Shown: positions 6,301-12,715 of the stretch, piece after piece | Layout: each line of letters begins with the position of its first letter | How positions within the stretch are numbered: the stretch's first letter is position 1 | Source of the DNA: a bacterium | Lineage (GTDB): Bacteria > Cyanobacteriota > Vampirovibrionia > Obscuribacterales > Obscuribacteraceae | NCBI GenBank assembly: GCA_030431355.1 | Contig: JAUIJG010000120.1 | Span: 1 to 13,086 of the forward strand | Length of the DNA: 13,086 nucleotides | Direction of reading: 5' to 3' | Position numbers and translations under genes: made by a program | Notes under the pieces: generated by a model | Seen by the model: only the letters and a program-made list of their open reading frames with translations | Told to the model about the DNA's origin: nothing | Database searches by the model: none

Positions 6301-8112
6301 ATGATGGATCGTTTTGAGATGCACAAAGCTATTTTTTCAGAATTCACAAGAGCCGCAAGAATCGCAAGGCTAAATAGATTCCATATAAGTGCTAATTGCC
6401 TCCTGGCGCTTGCTCTTTTCATTTTTGCCTCTGTAAGTTCTCCGGCTCATGCCATGAAGATAGAAGAATGTTCTGATCTTCCGGAGATTAGAGAGAATCT
6501 GAAAAAAGGAGACTATGACAGCGCCAGAGCAATCCTGGAGAAAAAACTGGGGGAAGCGACTCAAGAAAACAGCGATTTGCTCATGGACATAGCGGGATGC
6601 TATTTCAACATGGGTCAGTTCAGCCAGGCAGAAAAGCTGGTGGGCAAAGCGATAAAGATAGAGAGCAGCGAGTCGGACCGCTACTGTCCGGTGGAAAAGA
6701 TTTTCAACCTGGCCGAATGTATGTACTTTCAAAGGCGCTTTGATGAGGCGATTCAGTGCTACAACCAGGCGCTGGAGAAGATCGAGCCTTACGAAGAAGC
6801 TCGACTCAGAAGAAAGCTATTCATGAGCCTTGCCAGCTGCCATTCCGCTCTGGGCCATTTCAAAAAAGCAAAGCTGTTTCAAGAAAAAGCGGTACACACC
6901 GACCGGGAGATTTATTCGGATACGGATATCAACTATGGCTGGGGGTTGCTCAAGCTATCTGATATCTATCGAAAGCTGCATGATAAAAGAAGCGATGACC
7001 TTTTTAGAAAGGCTATCTGGATCTTTAGAAACGACAATCGCACTCGCATATTGAAAGAGAAGAATATAGACCCGGTGGCAACAGACAAGAGATCAGTAGA
7101 GCTGAGGCACCGCGTGGACCAGTATATTTTCGGCAACAGATTGCGCACGGATTGTAAGGACGCAGATGCTTTCCTCTTCTCCAACAAGGCTGAGAAAAGT
7201 GAGCGCACATCGCTCGGCGCCCATCCTTACAAATGTTCCCTGTGGAACAACCAGTATGAAAATACAGAGGCACCGGGCATTGTCTGGCTGGACCCGGAAA
7301 AACCATTCCATGGCATCATCATCGCCGTGCACGGGCTTGGTCTCCACCACGGAGCCTACGAATCTTTCGGTCGCAAAATCGCCAGTGAAGGCTTTGTCAC
7401 CATCGCTTTTGACGTGAGAGGATTCGGCTCATATCTCGAATCAAAAGGCAGCGAGCGGCTCGATATGAACGCCTGCGTCCAGGACCTCAACCGCCTGGTT
7501 AAGTGCATCAGCTCAGACTATCCGGACAAAGCGATCTTTCTTTTGGGCGAATCCATGGGAGGAGCGATTGTCCTTAGACTGGGAGCTGAAGACCAGGATC
7601 TGGTAACCGGAATCATCTGCTCCGTTCCATCGGGAAGCAGATACGAACCGGCATTTACCAAAGTAAAAGTAGGTCTCAACTATTTGAAAAACAAAAATGG
7701 TCTGGTGGACATGTCACCGTATGTGGTCCGGCAGGCGACCAAAAGTAAATCTCTTCGCTCGAAGTGGAAACAAGATCCGGCTTCCAGGCTTAGATTGAGC
7801 CCCAAAGAGTTGCTTGAATTCCGCAGCTTCATGAACAAGAATGCCGAAGTGGCAAGGAAGATAGACCGACTGCCGGTTCTTATTTTCCAGGGGGATGAAG
7901 ATAGATTGGTTAAGTCCAAAGGGACCTATGATCTTTTCGAAGCGGTTAAATCCAGAGACAAAACCATGGTTGTGGTCGGTGGGACAGAACACCTGATTTT
8001 CGAATCCGGGCAGTTTAAAAATGGAATCACCCTGGGAGTTGTGGGTTGGATGTTCGCCCATGCCCAGCATGCCGGAAAGAAGACCGGTCATATATTTGCG
8101 GGTATGCAATAG
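6301..8112 (+). CDS. Exported TPR/alpha-beta-hydrolase fusion protein
   Basis: The 603-residue product starts with a long basic n-region, a hydrophobic core (about 29-45) and AHA near 49-51, a probable Sec signal peptide or N-terminal anchor. Residues 60-245 hold about four TPR units (such as AGCYFNMGQFSQAEKLVGKA and AECMYFQRRFDEAIQCYNQA). From about 310 a monoglyceride-lipase/S33-like (Hydrolase_4) alpha/beta hydrolase begins: VHGLG oxyanion turn at 343-347, GESMGG with nucleophile Ser418, acid Asp534 in GDEDRLV, and His564 in GTEHLIF. The triad is complete, so it is likely an active serine esterase or lipase. The substrate is unknown. The TPRs may recruit a partner or present the substrate. 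ATG 6301 and 6304 are both possible; only weak CGGA lies upstream. It follows the TPR gene by 37 nt. Confidence 0.88.
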   Translation: MMDRFEMHKAIFSEFTRAARIARLNRFHISANCLLALALFIFASVSSPAHAMKIEECSDLPEIRENLKKGDYDSARAILEKKLGEATQENSDLLMDIAGCYFNMGQFSQAEKLVGKAIKIESSESDRYCPVEKIFNLAECMYFQRRFDEAIQCYNQALEKIEPYEEARLRRKLFMSLASCHSALGHFKKAKLFQEKAVHTDREIYSDTDINYGWGLLKLSDIYRKLHDKRSDDLFRKAIWIFRNDNRTRILKEKNIDPVATDKRSVELRHRVDQYIFGNRLRTDCKDADAFLFSNKAEKSERTSLGAHPYKCSLWNNQYENTEAPGIVWLDPEKPFHGIIIAVHGLGLHHGAYESFGRKIASEGFVTIAFDVRGFGSYLESKGSERLDMNACVQDLNRLVKCISSDYPDKAIFLLGESMGGAIVLRLGAEDQDLVTGIICSVPSGSRYEPAFTKVKVGLNYLKNKNGLVDMSPYVVRQATKSKSLRSKWKQDPASRLRLSPKELLEFRSFMNKNAEVARKIDRLPVLIFQGDEDRLVKSKGTYDLFEAVKSRDKTMVVVGGTEHLIFESGQFKNGITLGVVGWMFAHAQHAGKKTGHIFAGMQ

Positions 8113-8163
8113 ACCCGGATAGTCGGCAGGAGATAGCTCCGGTTAACAATCCGAAATTGATAT

Positions 8164-8195
8164 TTGACAAAACTAGACGACCGGTCTAATATAAT
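8164..8195 (+). promoter_or_regulatory. Promoter of the cysteine-rich peptide unit
   Basis: A consensus -35 TTGACA lies at 8164-8169. A perfect TATAAT lies at 8190-8195 with a long 20-nt spacer, and a weaker TAATAT at 8187-8192 gives the ideal 17-nt spacer. The palindromic operator sits between the two boxes, so a bound repressor should block RNA polymerase. Transcription would start near 8200-8203, leaving a leader of about 165 nt. Confidence 0.65.
8174..8188 (+). promoter_or_regulatory. Palindromic operator copy 1 (TetR-type)
   Basis: TAGACGACCGGTCTA is an inverted repeat TAGAC-N5-GTCTA that also contains the palindrome GACCGGTC. It fills the spacer between the -35 and -10 boxes, the classic position for a TetR-family repressor. 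Its form resembles TAGAC...GTCTA sites of NemR-type regulators; that comparison is from memory. No TetR gene is visible in this window. Confidence 0.65.
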
Positions 8196-8325
8196 AATTG
8201 TGAGCGGGGAGAAATTACCAACTCCGTTAACTCATATAAGACAGCTAGAATAAATACCCAAAAGACGGAGCCGAAACCTGAACGGTGGACGACATAACAC
8301 TCCGATATTTCTTGCTGCCAGGATT

Positions 8326-8339
8326 TAGACGACCGGTCT
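8326..8339 (+). promoter_or_regulatory. Palindromic operator copy 2 in the leader
   Basis: TAGACGACCGGTCT matches copy 1 over 14 consecutive bases; only the final A is changed to G. It lies in the transcribed leader, 28 nt before the start codon and about 152 bp centre to centre from copy 1. It could act as a roadblock to elongation or as a partner site for looping. Its right half GGTCT can also pair in the RNA with AGACC at 8345-8349, just before the ribosome binding site. Confidence 0.6.
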
Positions 8340-8367
8340 GCTGAAGACCACCATAAGGAGAGCAGAA

Positions 8368-8496
8368 ATGACAGACAAAAAAGAAGACGGCAACTGCTGC
8401 GAAGGAAAAACCACAGCCGAGAAAGAACAGAAAACAGCTTCGGCCTGTGAAGAAAAGAAAGTCGAGAAAAAAGCATCCGAAGGATGCTGCGGCTAA
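8368..8496 (+). CDS. 42-residue cysteine-rich Lys/Glu peptide
   Basis: A perfect AAGGAG at 8355-8360 lies 7 nt before ATG 8368, and a strong terminator follows the stop. The protein is highly charged (about 9 Lys and 8 Glu) with five Cys in three clusters: C10-C11 (GNCCEGK), C27 (SACEEKK) and C40-C41 (EGCCG at the C-terminus). It has no signal peptide or hydrophobic segment, so it should be cytosolic. Spaced Cys and CC pairs suggest a thiol-rich metal binder or electrophile scavenger, in the manner of metallothioneins, although no known family is recognised. The promoter-embedded TetR-type operator suggests induction by a small molecule, metal or reactive electrophile. The role is inference; the gene structure is seen directly. 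Confidence 0.75.
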   Translation: MTDKKEDGNCCEGKTTAEKEQKTASACEEKKVEKKASEGCCG

Positions 8497-8502
8497 ATAA
8501 AA

Positions 8503-8547
8503 TGGAGAGGCGGAGCTAAATCAAAATAAGCTCCGCCTCTCATTTTT
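8503..8547 (+). terminator. Strong intrinsic terminator
   Basis: GAGAGGCGGAGCT (8505-8517) pairs perfectly with AGCTCCGCCTCTC (8529-8541): a 13-bp GC-rich stem with an 11-nt loop followed by ATTTTT. It begins 9 nt after the stop of the cysteine-rich peptide. It may also insulate the convergent membrane-protein gene that ends at 8561. Confidence 0.92.
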
Positions 8548-8560
8548 CAATGCTATGACT

Positions 8561-8842
8561 CTACCTGTTGAACTTGTAGTCGATAGAAGAAATAAGCGCT
8601 CTCCAGGCAAGATAACCTGTCACAATCGGTGCTCCCACGAAGAAGAGAAACGGTGACAGCATCCGCAGTGCAAACTTACCAAAAGAAAGAAATGCTTTTA
8701 GCAAAATGGCACCAAAAGACGATAAGGCGATTGACACGCTATGCCCTATATTTGGTGCCAATGCTCCAGCCGACAAGAAAGCGCCGGAGGACAATCCGCA
8801 CAAGAACACAAGAAAACAAACACCGAAGGCAATTCTAGTCAT
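8561..8842 (-). CDS. Small hypothetical membrane protein
   Basis: This 93-residue protein has hydrophobic segments at about 4-30 (IAFGVCFLVFLCGLSSGAFL), 36-57 and 60-82, ending in a short polar tail (SIDYKFNR). The first segment could be a signal anchor. It is rich in Ala, Gly, Ser, Leu and Phe, which fits two or three membrane helices. ATG 8842 has no obvious ribosome binding site (the upstream sequence is AT-rich), so expression is uncertain. The overlapping plus-strand frame at 8629-8838 is strongly basic and looks like a shadow. No family is recognised. Confidence 0.5.
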   Translation of the reverse strand: MTRIAFGVCFLVFLCGLSSGAFLSAGALAPNIGHSVSIALSSFGAILLKAFLSFGKFALRMLSPFLFFVGAPIVTGYLAWRALISSIDYKFNR

Positions 8843-9000
8843 CTAAATTTAACCGCGCAGCTGAAACAAACTCGCAAACTTCAATGGGCGGGTTCCTTGT
8901 AAGCTACCATATATAACACTATCTACTATAACCATTAAATCATCAAATCCTTGAAATGCAAAAGCTTTGAATGATTCTTTTATAGATGAGAAGAGAAGAC

Positions 9001-9573
9001 TCAGTAATGCCGTCCCGGGAACATGAGCTTGAGTTTCTTCTTCACGTCTTCGTTGGCTTGCATCATGCGGGCTCTCTGAATCTGCCTGGTTCTCTCTTGA
9101 AGATCCGGATCCAGACTATCGGCTGCAGAGCCGGCAGCAGCCGAGGCGGCAGATGGCGTTATCGCCAGTGTACCTGGCTTTGTATTTGCGATCTTCAAGT
9201 CTTTGCTAGCCCTGCGAAAAGCTTCCGAATCCTGGGAATAGAGCTTTTTGGAAACACTCTGGTTCCAGAGTGCCAATCTCTGGGCGTCGACTTGCCGACC
9301 TTCCTGCTGTAGCTGCAAAACCACCGGGGTGATGCGTGACTGTAACTTGGTAAAAATCTCTTCGGATGGAGGCTCCATCTCTTCGCCATAACCCTGCAGG
9401 GTAACTATCAATGACCTGGCAGCCGAGACAGTGGCCGATGATTTTGCTTTCTGCCCCTGGGCGCCTGGAACGGGATTTGACGCCTGCCCGCTTGCGGGAG
9501 CCTGGGCGGAGACGGAACCGCATGCAATCAAAAACACGGAAAATGACATGCACACTGACGTCAAAATCTTCAT
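9001..9573 (-). CDS. Exported or lipid-anchored helical protein of unknown function
   Basis: This is a 190-residue protein. An AGGA about 7-8 nt upstream supports ATG 9573. The N-terminus is a signal sequence with two possible fates: a lipobox LIAC-G (residues 15-19) for lipidation at Cys18, or signal peptidase I cleavage after VSA23. Residues 24-48 are an Ala/Gly/Pro/Gln linker. Residues 48-128 form probable amphipathic helices (EEIFTKLQSRITPVVLQLQQ, then AQRLALWNQSVSKKLYSQ). An Ala/Ser-rich linker (135-152) is followed by a basic C-terminal helix (TRQIQRARMMQANEDVKKKL). No catalytic motif is seen. It is probably an envelope-associated protein. A TATAAT lies upstream at 9612-9607. Confidence 0.72.
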   Translation of the reverse strand: MKILTSVCMSFSVFLIACGSVSAQAPASGQASNPVPGAQGQKAKSSATVSAARSLIVTLQGYGEEMEPPSEEIFTKLQSRITPVVLQLQQEGRQVDAQRLALWNQSVSKKLYSQDSEAFRRASKDLKIANTKPGTLAITPSAASAAAGSAADSLDPDLQERTRQIQRARMMQANEDVKKKLKLMFPGRHY

Positions 9574-9606
9574 TTGGAGTCCTCGCGAAATAAGATACTG
9601 GTAGCA

Positions 9607-9612
9607 ATTATA
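9607..9612 (-). promoter_or_regulatory. Candidate -10 box for the gene at 9573
   Basis: TATAAT on the minus strand lies 34 nt before ATG 9573, in AT-rich DNA. The sequence 17 nt further upstream (GGGCAG) is a poor -35 box, so the promoter may rely on other contacts. Confidence 0.35.
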
Positions 9613-9715
9613 GTAAGTATAAAAATTACCTGCCCAGATATAGCCTGTGCCTCACTTCCTGGGGCGAAATATTCCGAAATTTAATGACAGCTTAGAGAAT
9701 TAGAGACAGAAGTAT

Positions 9716-11197
9716 CTACTTCCTCACCCGTGGATCATACTGTCCCGGTCTGGGACCGCTCTCGTCCTGGCGCTGGTCCGCGCCCTGTTCATAGAGGGAG
9801 CGCATGGAAGGCGGTCTCCAGGCAGATTGAAAGTCTATGGTTCCCCGGTTCTGGAAGGACCAACCGAGCATCTGATTAACATCGGCCATGCTCACCCGTT
9901 TGAGAGTCTCCATCAAATCGCCACTCTTGGCGCCCGCTCTTATGGCATCCATTGTTTTGATGGTTGTAGGCAGCTTCTCAGCCAGTTCTGCTTTCTGTTC
10001 TTCGGGTATCATCATAGGAACAGTTACGGTTTCCGGCCAGGGCATGCTCTCGGGCAGGAACTTCGGTCTGGGCAGCGGATTATCCATGGTGATACTGCCT
10101 TTAGGATCATCAGGATTAGTGCTGTCCAGGTTAATCTGATGTATGTTCAGCCTTCTACCGGAACGCTCAACCACCTGCAAGCCCTGAATATTTTTGAGAC
10201 TGAGAGTCTTTTCGGTGGTATCCACATCCATCGATGTTCTACCCCTGTCGGCTCCGGTGGCCAGCTTGTATTGGGCGGCTATTCCTTTGTCGCCCATGCT
10301 GATTATCTGCTCAGAACGGAACTGCATGTTGACCCGGTCGGCGGAAAGATTGACGTTGTCCAGATTGGATAGCATCGTCCTTACCTCTGGACTGTACTCT
10401 TTGGAGTCCCTTGGTACGGAGCGGTCGTAGAGAGAAGCAAAATCCATGTTCAGATTCACTTCGCCCTTCTGGGCATCGAACCGAACGCCCATCTCTGCTC
10501 CTACTCGCTGAACCACCTCGGTGATGCCTCGCTTAACTTCGGGGTTATCTAAGAACGCCCCGATTCTGTCTTGAACGGCAGGATCGGACATAAAACGCCT
10601 GAATCCCTGTTCAAAACGATTTTGCCCTGGATTACCAGGAAAGTTATTGTCGCGGTTATAAAAATTGTCCGCTCCGGAAGGTAGGCCGCCCCGGGGCATG
10701 AACGGAAGCACCGGCTTTATCCCTCGGTTGCCCCCCGTGGGCAGACTGGATTGGTCGAAACCCGGGACTATGGAGATAAGGGGCGGCTCGGTTTCGCTCC
10801 CTCTCTCTTCAATTCCGCTTTCTGTTCTTGCTCCATCTGCTCTTTCTGTTCTCTCGGGTCTTTCTGCCCTGTCGGCTCTGTTCGCTCCGGCGGCTCGGTC
10901 AGGACTCATTAACTCCAATAGAGCCTTACCATCGGGCAGATTCAAATAATCTTCCCTGGGGGCTAACTCAAGACGATTTCCGGTTCTCGGTTTTGCTTTC
11001 GCCTCATCGTCTCCACCTTCTATTGTCAGATCATTGGAGCCGGCCGGTTTTCCATCGCTGGCGGATCTCTGTATTTTCAGGATCTCGGAAAAGTCCGAGA
11101 AGCCCAGACGGAGACTCTCGGAATTCAGTTTTGTGTCGGGCTTGTCTCCTTCATTGGCAGGAGACTCGGCAGCTTTATTTCCTTGTACTTCATCCAT
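9716..11197 (-). CDS. Large hypothetical protein with disordered charged N-terminus
   Basis: ATG 11197 (MDEVQGNK) is preferred over an upstream in-frame TTG at 11212, giving 493 residues; neither has a strong ribosome binding site. There is no signal peptide or membrane helix. Residues 1-100 are acidic and low-complexity. Residues about 101-126 carry an Arg/Ala/Asp/Glu repeat (RADRAERPERTERADGARTE). A Gly/Pro/Asn-rich linker spans about 150-192. Residues 193-240 look helical (EQGFRRFMSDPAVQDRIGAF, then EVVQRVGAEMGV). Residues 240-375 look like successive beta strands (VNLNMDF, VNMQFRS, SMDVDTTEKTLSLKNIQGLQVV, RLNIHQINLDS). The C-terminal part is helical, then polar. The overall plan (long acidic tail plus folded domain, no export signal) resembles the protein at 1628. 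No family is recognised. Confidence 0.75.
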   Translation of the reverse strand: MDEVQGNKAAESPANEGDKPDTKLNSESLRLGFSDFSEILKIQRSASDGKPAGSNDLTIEGGDDEAKAKPRTGNRLELAPREDYLNLPDGKALLELMSPDRAAGANRADRAERPERTERADGARTESGIEERGSETEPPLISIVPGFDQSSLPTGGNRGIKPVLPFMPRGGLPSGADNFYNRDNNFPGNPGQNRFEQGFRRFMSDPAVQDRIGAFLDNPEVKRGITEVVQRVGAEMGVRFDAQKGEVNLNMDFASLYDRSVPRDSKEYSPEVRTMLSNLDNVNLSADRVNMQFRSEQIISMGDKGIAAQYKLATGADRGRTSMDVDTTEKTLSLKNIQGLQVVERSGRRLNIHQINLDSTNPDDPKGSITMDNPLPRPKFLPESMPWPETVTVPMMIPEEQKAELAEKLPTTIKTMDAIRAGAKSGDLMETLKRVSMADVNQMLGWSFQNRGTIDFQSAWRPPSMRSLYEQGADQRQDESGPRPGQYDPRVRK

Positions 11198-11295
11198 GTA
11201 GAGAATACCCAAAAATCAGAAAAATCAGAGGATTAGTCGTTGCGCCGTTGGTGGAAGAGGCGACAGGACCAGGAATCCATTAAATTCTATGGAGC

Positions 11296-11309
11296 AATTG
11301 TGAACAATT
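11296..11309. promoter_or_regulatory. Short palindrome upstream of the 493-residue gene
   Basis: AATTGT-GA-ACAATT is a perfect 6-bp inverted repeat with a 2-bp centre, about 100 bp upstream of ATG 11197. It could be a regulator site or a small hairpin. No clear promoter boxes flank it, and the AT-rich composition makes chance occurrence quite possible. Confidence 0.25.
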
Positions 11310-11374
11310 AGTACCCACAGGGTTGTCTTAGTGGGGAAAACACGTAGAAAAACGTAACTGAGCCCCTTAGTATT

Positions 11375-11827
11375 CTACCCATGGGCCAGGGGAGGTGGTC
11401 CGGGAATGTCCCCGGGATCATCACCGAGACTGCACCACATATGAAGCTCTTCGATAGAAAGATTTGAATAGTTGAGAAACTGAGCCAGGACTTCCATGTC
11501 CATTCGGCTAAGATGCAGCTCTTCGCCCGGCTCATCATCGGAGAGATTGATAATTGTATCGAAATACTTAGCGATCAATCGGAGCATCTCACACTCGTCT
11601 CTGGTGAAATTTTGAGGATTGCTGATTGCAGCGAGCAGCTCGTTTCTGGAGATTCCGTCGCCATTGGGATCCAGCTTTTCAAAATTGGAGCGCAATAGGG
11701 AGACGAGCTTCTCTCCATCCATGCTCGGATTCAAGACATCTCCGGCGGAGCGTTTGCCGGCTCCGGTGAGAATACGAATATCCTCCATGGCTTGCTTTGC
11801 CGCATCTTCTCTATCGAATTCTGGCAA
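11375..11827 (-). CDS. EF-hand-like acidic protein
   Basis: This 150-residue acidic protein starts at TTG 11827, supported by a near-perfect GGGAGG ending 6 nt before it. Helical residues 38-52 (GEKLVSLLRSNFEKL) lead into DPNGDGISRNEL (53-64) and an exit helix (LLAAI), the form of a calcium-binding EF-hand. The loop lacks the residue normally present at position 7, so Glu63 falls at loop position 11, not 12. A second, degenerate partner may lie at about 94-118 (NLSDDEPGEELHLSRMDMEV). The C-terminus is Gly/Pro-rich (DDPGDIPGPPPLAHG). There is no signal peptide. It could be a small calcium sensor or a structural EF-hand that has lost calcium binding. It is divergent from the LOG-family gene; the next minus-strand gene starts 177 nt downstream. 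Confidence 0.75.
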   Translation of the reverse strand: MPEFDREDAAKQAMEDIRILTGAGKRSAGDVLNPSMDGEKLVSLLRSNFEKLDPNGDGISRNELLAAISNPQNFTRDECEMLRLIAKYFDTIINLSDDEPGEELHLSRMDMEVLAQFLNYSNLSIEELHMWCSLGDDPGDIPGPPPLAHG

Positions 11828-11852
11828 AAGTGACCTCCCTTTACAACAAATC

Positions 11853-11881
11853 TTGATAACGAATTAGTGGTACTTTAATCT
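11853..11881 (+). promoter_or_regulatory. Candidate promoter of the LOG-family gene
   Basis: TTGATA (11853-11858) and TAATCT (11876-11881) are spaced by 17 nt, ending 37 nt before ATG 11919. The -10 box is only a partial match, so confidence is low. Confidence 0.3.
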
Positions 11882-11918
11882 CCTCTGACCTAAGAGATTT
11901 TGCAGGCGGTAGGAAACA

Positions 11919-12644
11919 ATGTCCGACATCAACAATAGCATTAAACGAGGCAGAACCGACGCGGTGCTGCTATCAGACGAAGAGATGGTATCCGAAGTGG
12001 TTGTGGCCACGGTTGAGAATCTCTGGGAGGCGGTAAATCAACTTACCCGCTTGAGACAGTCAAAAAAAGATGAGTACATGGTCACTATATTTGGTTCCGC
12101 CAGAATCATGCCCGAGACCGACGACTATGCCAGGATAAAGAAACTCTCCTCCGCTCTCAGTGAGATGGGGTGCGGCATTATCACCGGTGGAGGCCCCGGA
12201 TTGATGCAGGCAGCCAACGAAGGAGCAGCGGCAGTTAACGGAGAAGCATCCCATCGCTCTGTCGGAATACGGGTCGATCTACCTTTCGAACAAAACGCCA
12301 ATCCGTTTGTCGGAAAAGTCTACAATCACAAAACTTTTTTTTCCCGGCTCCACCATTTTATGATTATCTCCGACGCCTTCATTGTTGTGCCGGGTGGAAT
12401 CGGAACCTTACTGGAGCTATCCATGGTCTGGCAGCTCCTGCAAGTACGCCGGCTGTACGGAACTCCGCTTATTCTGGTGGGTGAGATGTGGGAAAAGCTG
12501 ATCGATTGGTCCAGGGAATACATGGTGGAAGACCAACACAAACTGGCGAGCGATGTGGATATATCTATTCCCACCTGCGTTAAATCCAGTCAGGAAGCCA
12601 TAGAACTTATCCGTGCCCATAGAAGAGAATGGCTGGAGAGTTAG
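11919..12644 (+). CDS. LOG-family Rossmann-fold protein (putative nucleoside monophosphate phosphoribohydrolase)
   Basis: The LOG family (formerly annotated as lysine decarboxylase) cleaves the N-glycosidic bond of nucleoside 5'-monophosphates; plant-type members activate cytokinins and bacterial PpnN-type members act on purine and pyrimidine nucleotides. The 241-residue product has FGSAR (58-62), ITGGGPGLMQAANEGA (88-103) and the family signature PGGIGTLLE (158-166), with the usual Arg/His-containing stretch SRLHHFMIISDA before it. An extra N-terminal helix of about 50 residues (EEMVSEVVVATVENLWEAVN) precedes the core. AGGA lies about 6 nt before ATG 11919. The exact substrate cannot be read from sequence. 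A TPR-like gene follows 71 nt downstream, with its own possible -10 box. Confidence 0.88.
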   Translation: MSDINNSIKRGRTDAVLLSDEEMVSEVVVATVENLWEAVNQLTRLRQSKKDEYMVTIFGSARIMPETDDYARIKKLSSALSEMGCGIITGGGPGLMQAANEGAAAVNGEASHRSVGIRVDLPFEQNANPFVGKVYNHKTFFSRLHHFMIISDAFIVVPGGIGTLLELSMVWQLLQVRRLYGTPLILVGEMWEKLIDWSREYMVEDQHKLASDVDISIPTCVKSSQEAIELIRAHRREWLES

Positions 12645-12660
12645 AGCCTGGTCCCACGTG

Positions 12661-12666
12661 TATAAT
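12661..12666 (+). promoter_or_regulatory. Candidate -10 box for the gene at 12716
   Basis: A perfect TATAAT lies 49 nt before ATG 12716 and just after the LOG gene stop. No good -35 box is visible 16-18 nt upstream. Confidence 0.35.
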
Positions 12667-12715
12667 GGTTTTATAGAGGAAACCCAGGCAGAACCAAAAT
12701 AGAGAATATCCGGCT

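Noticed and set aside
8200..8253. 17-codon GTG-initiated ORF in the leader of the cysteine-rich peptide
   Set aside because: No ribosome binding site and it lies at the predicted transcription start, so translation is unlikely.
8629..8838. 69-residue plus-strand frame opposite the small membrane protein
   Set aside because: Very Arg/Lys/Thr-rich with no ribosome binding site; best explained as the antisense of a hydrophobic gene.
11296..11309. Likeness of AATTGTGAACAATT to the lac operator
   Set aside because: Only the outer half-site bases agree and the spacing is much shorter; no LacI-type gene is present. Kept only as a generic palindrome.
11318..11365. Possible terminator between the EF-hand gene and the 493-residue gene (GGGG/CCCC and ACGT/ACGT pairs)
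   Set aside because: The outer arms do not extend beyond 4 bp and the inner pairs are separated by mismatches; no T-tract.
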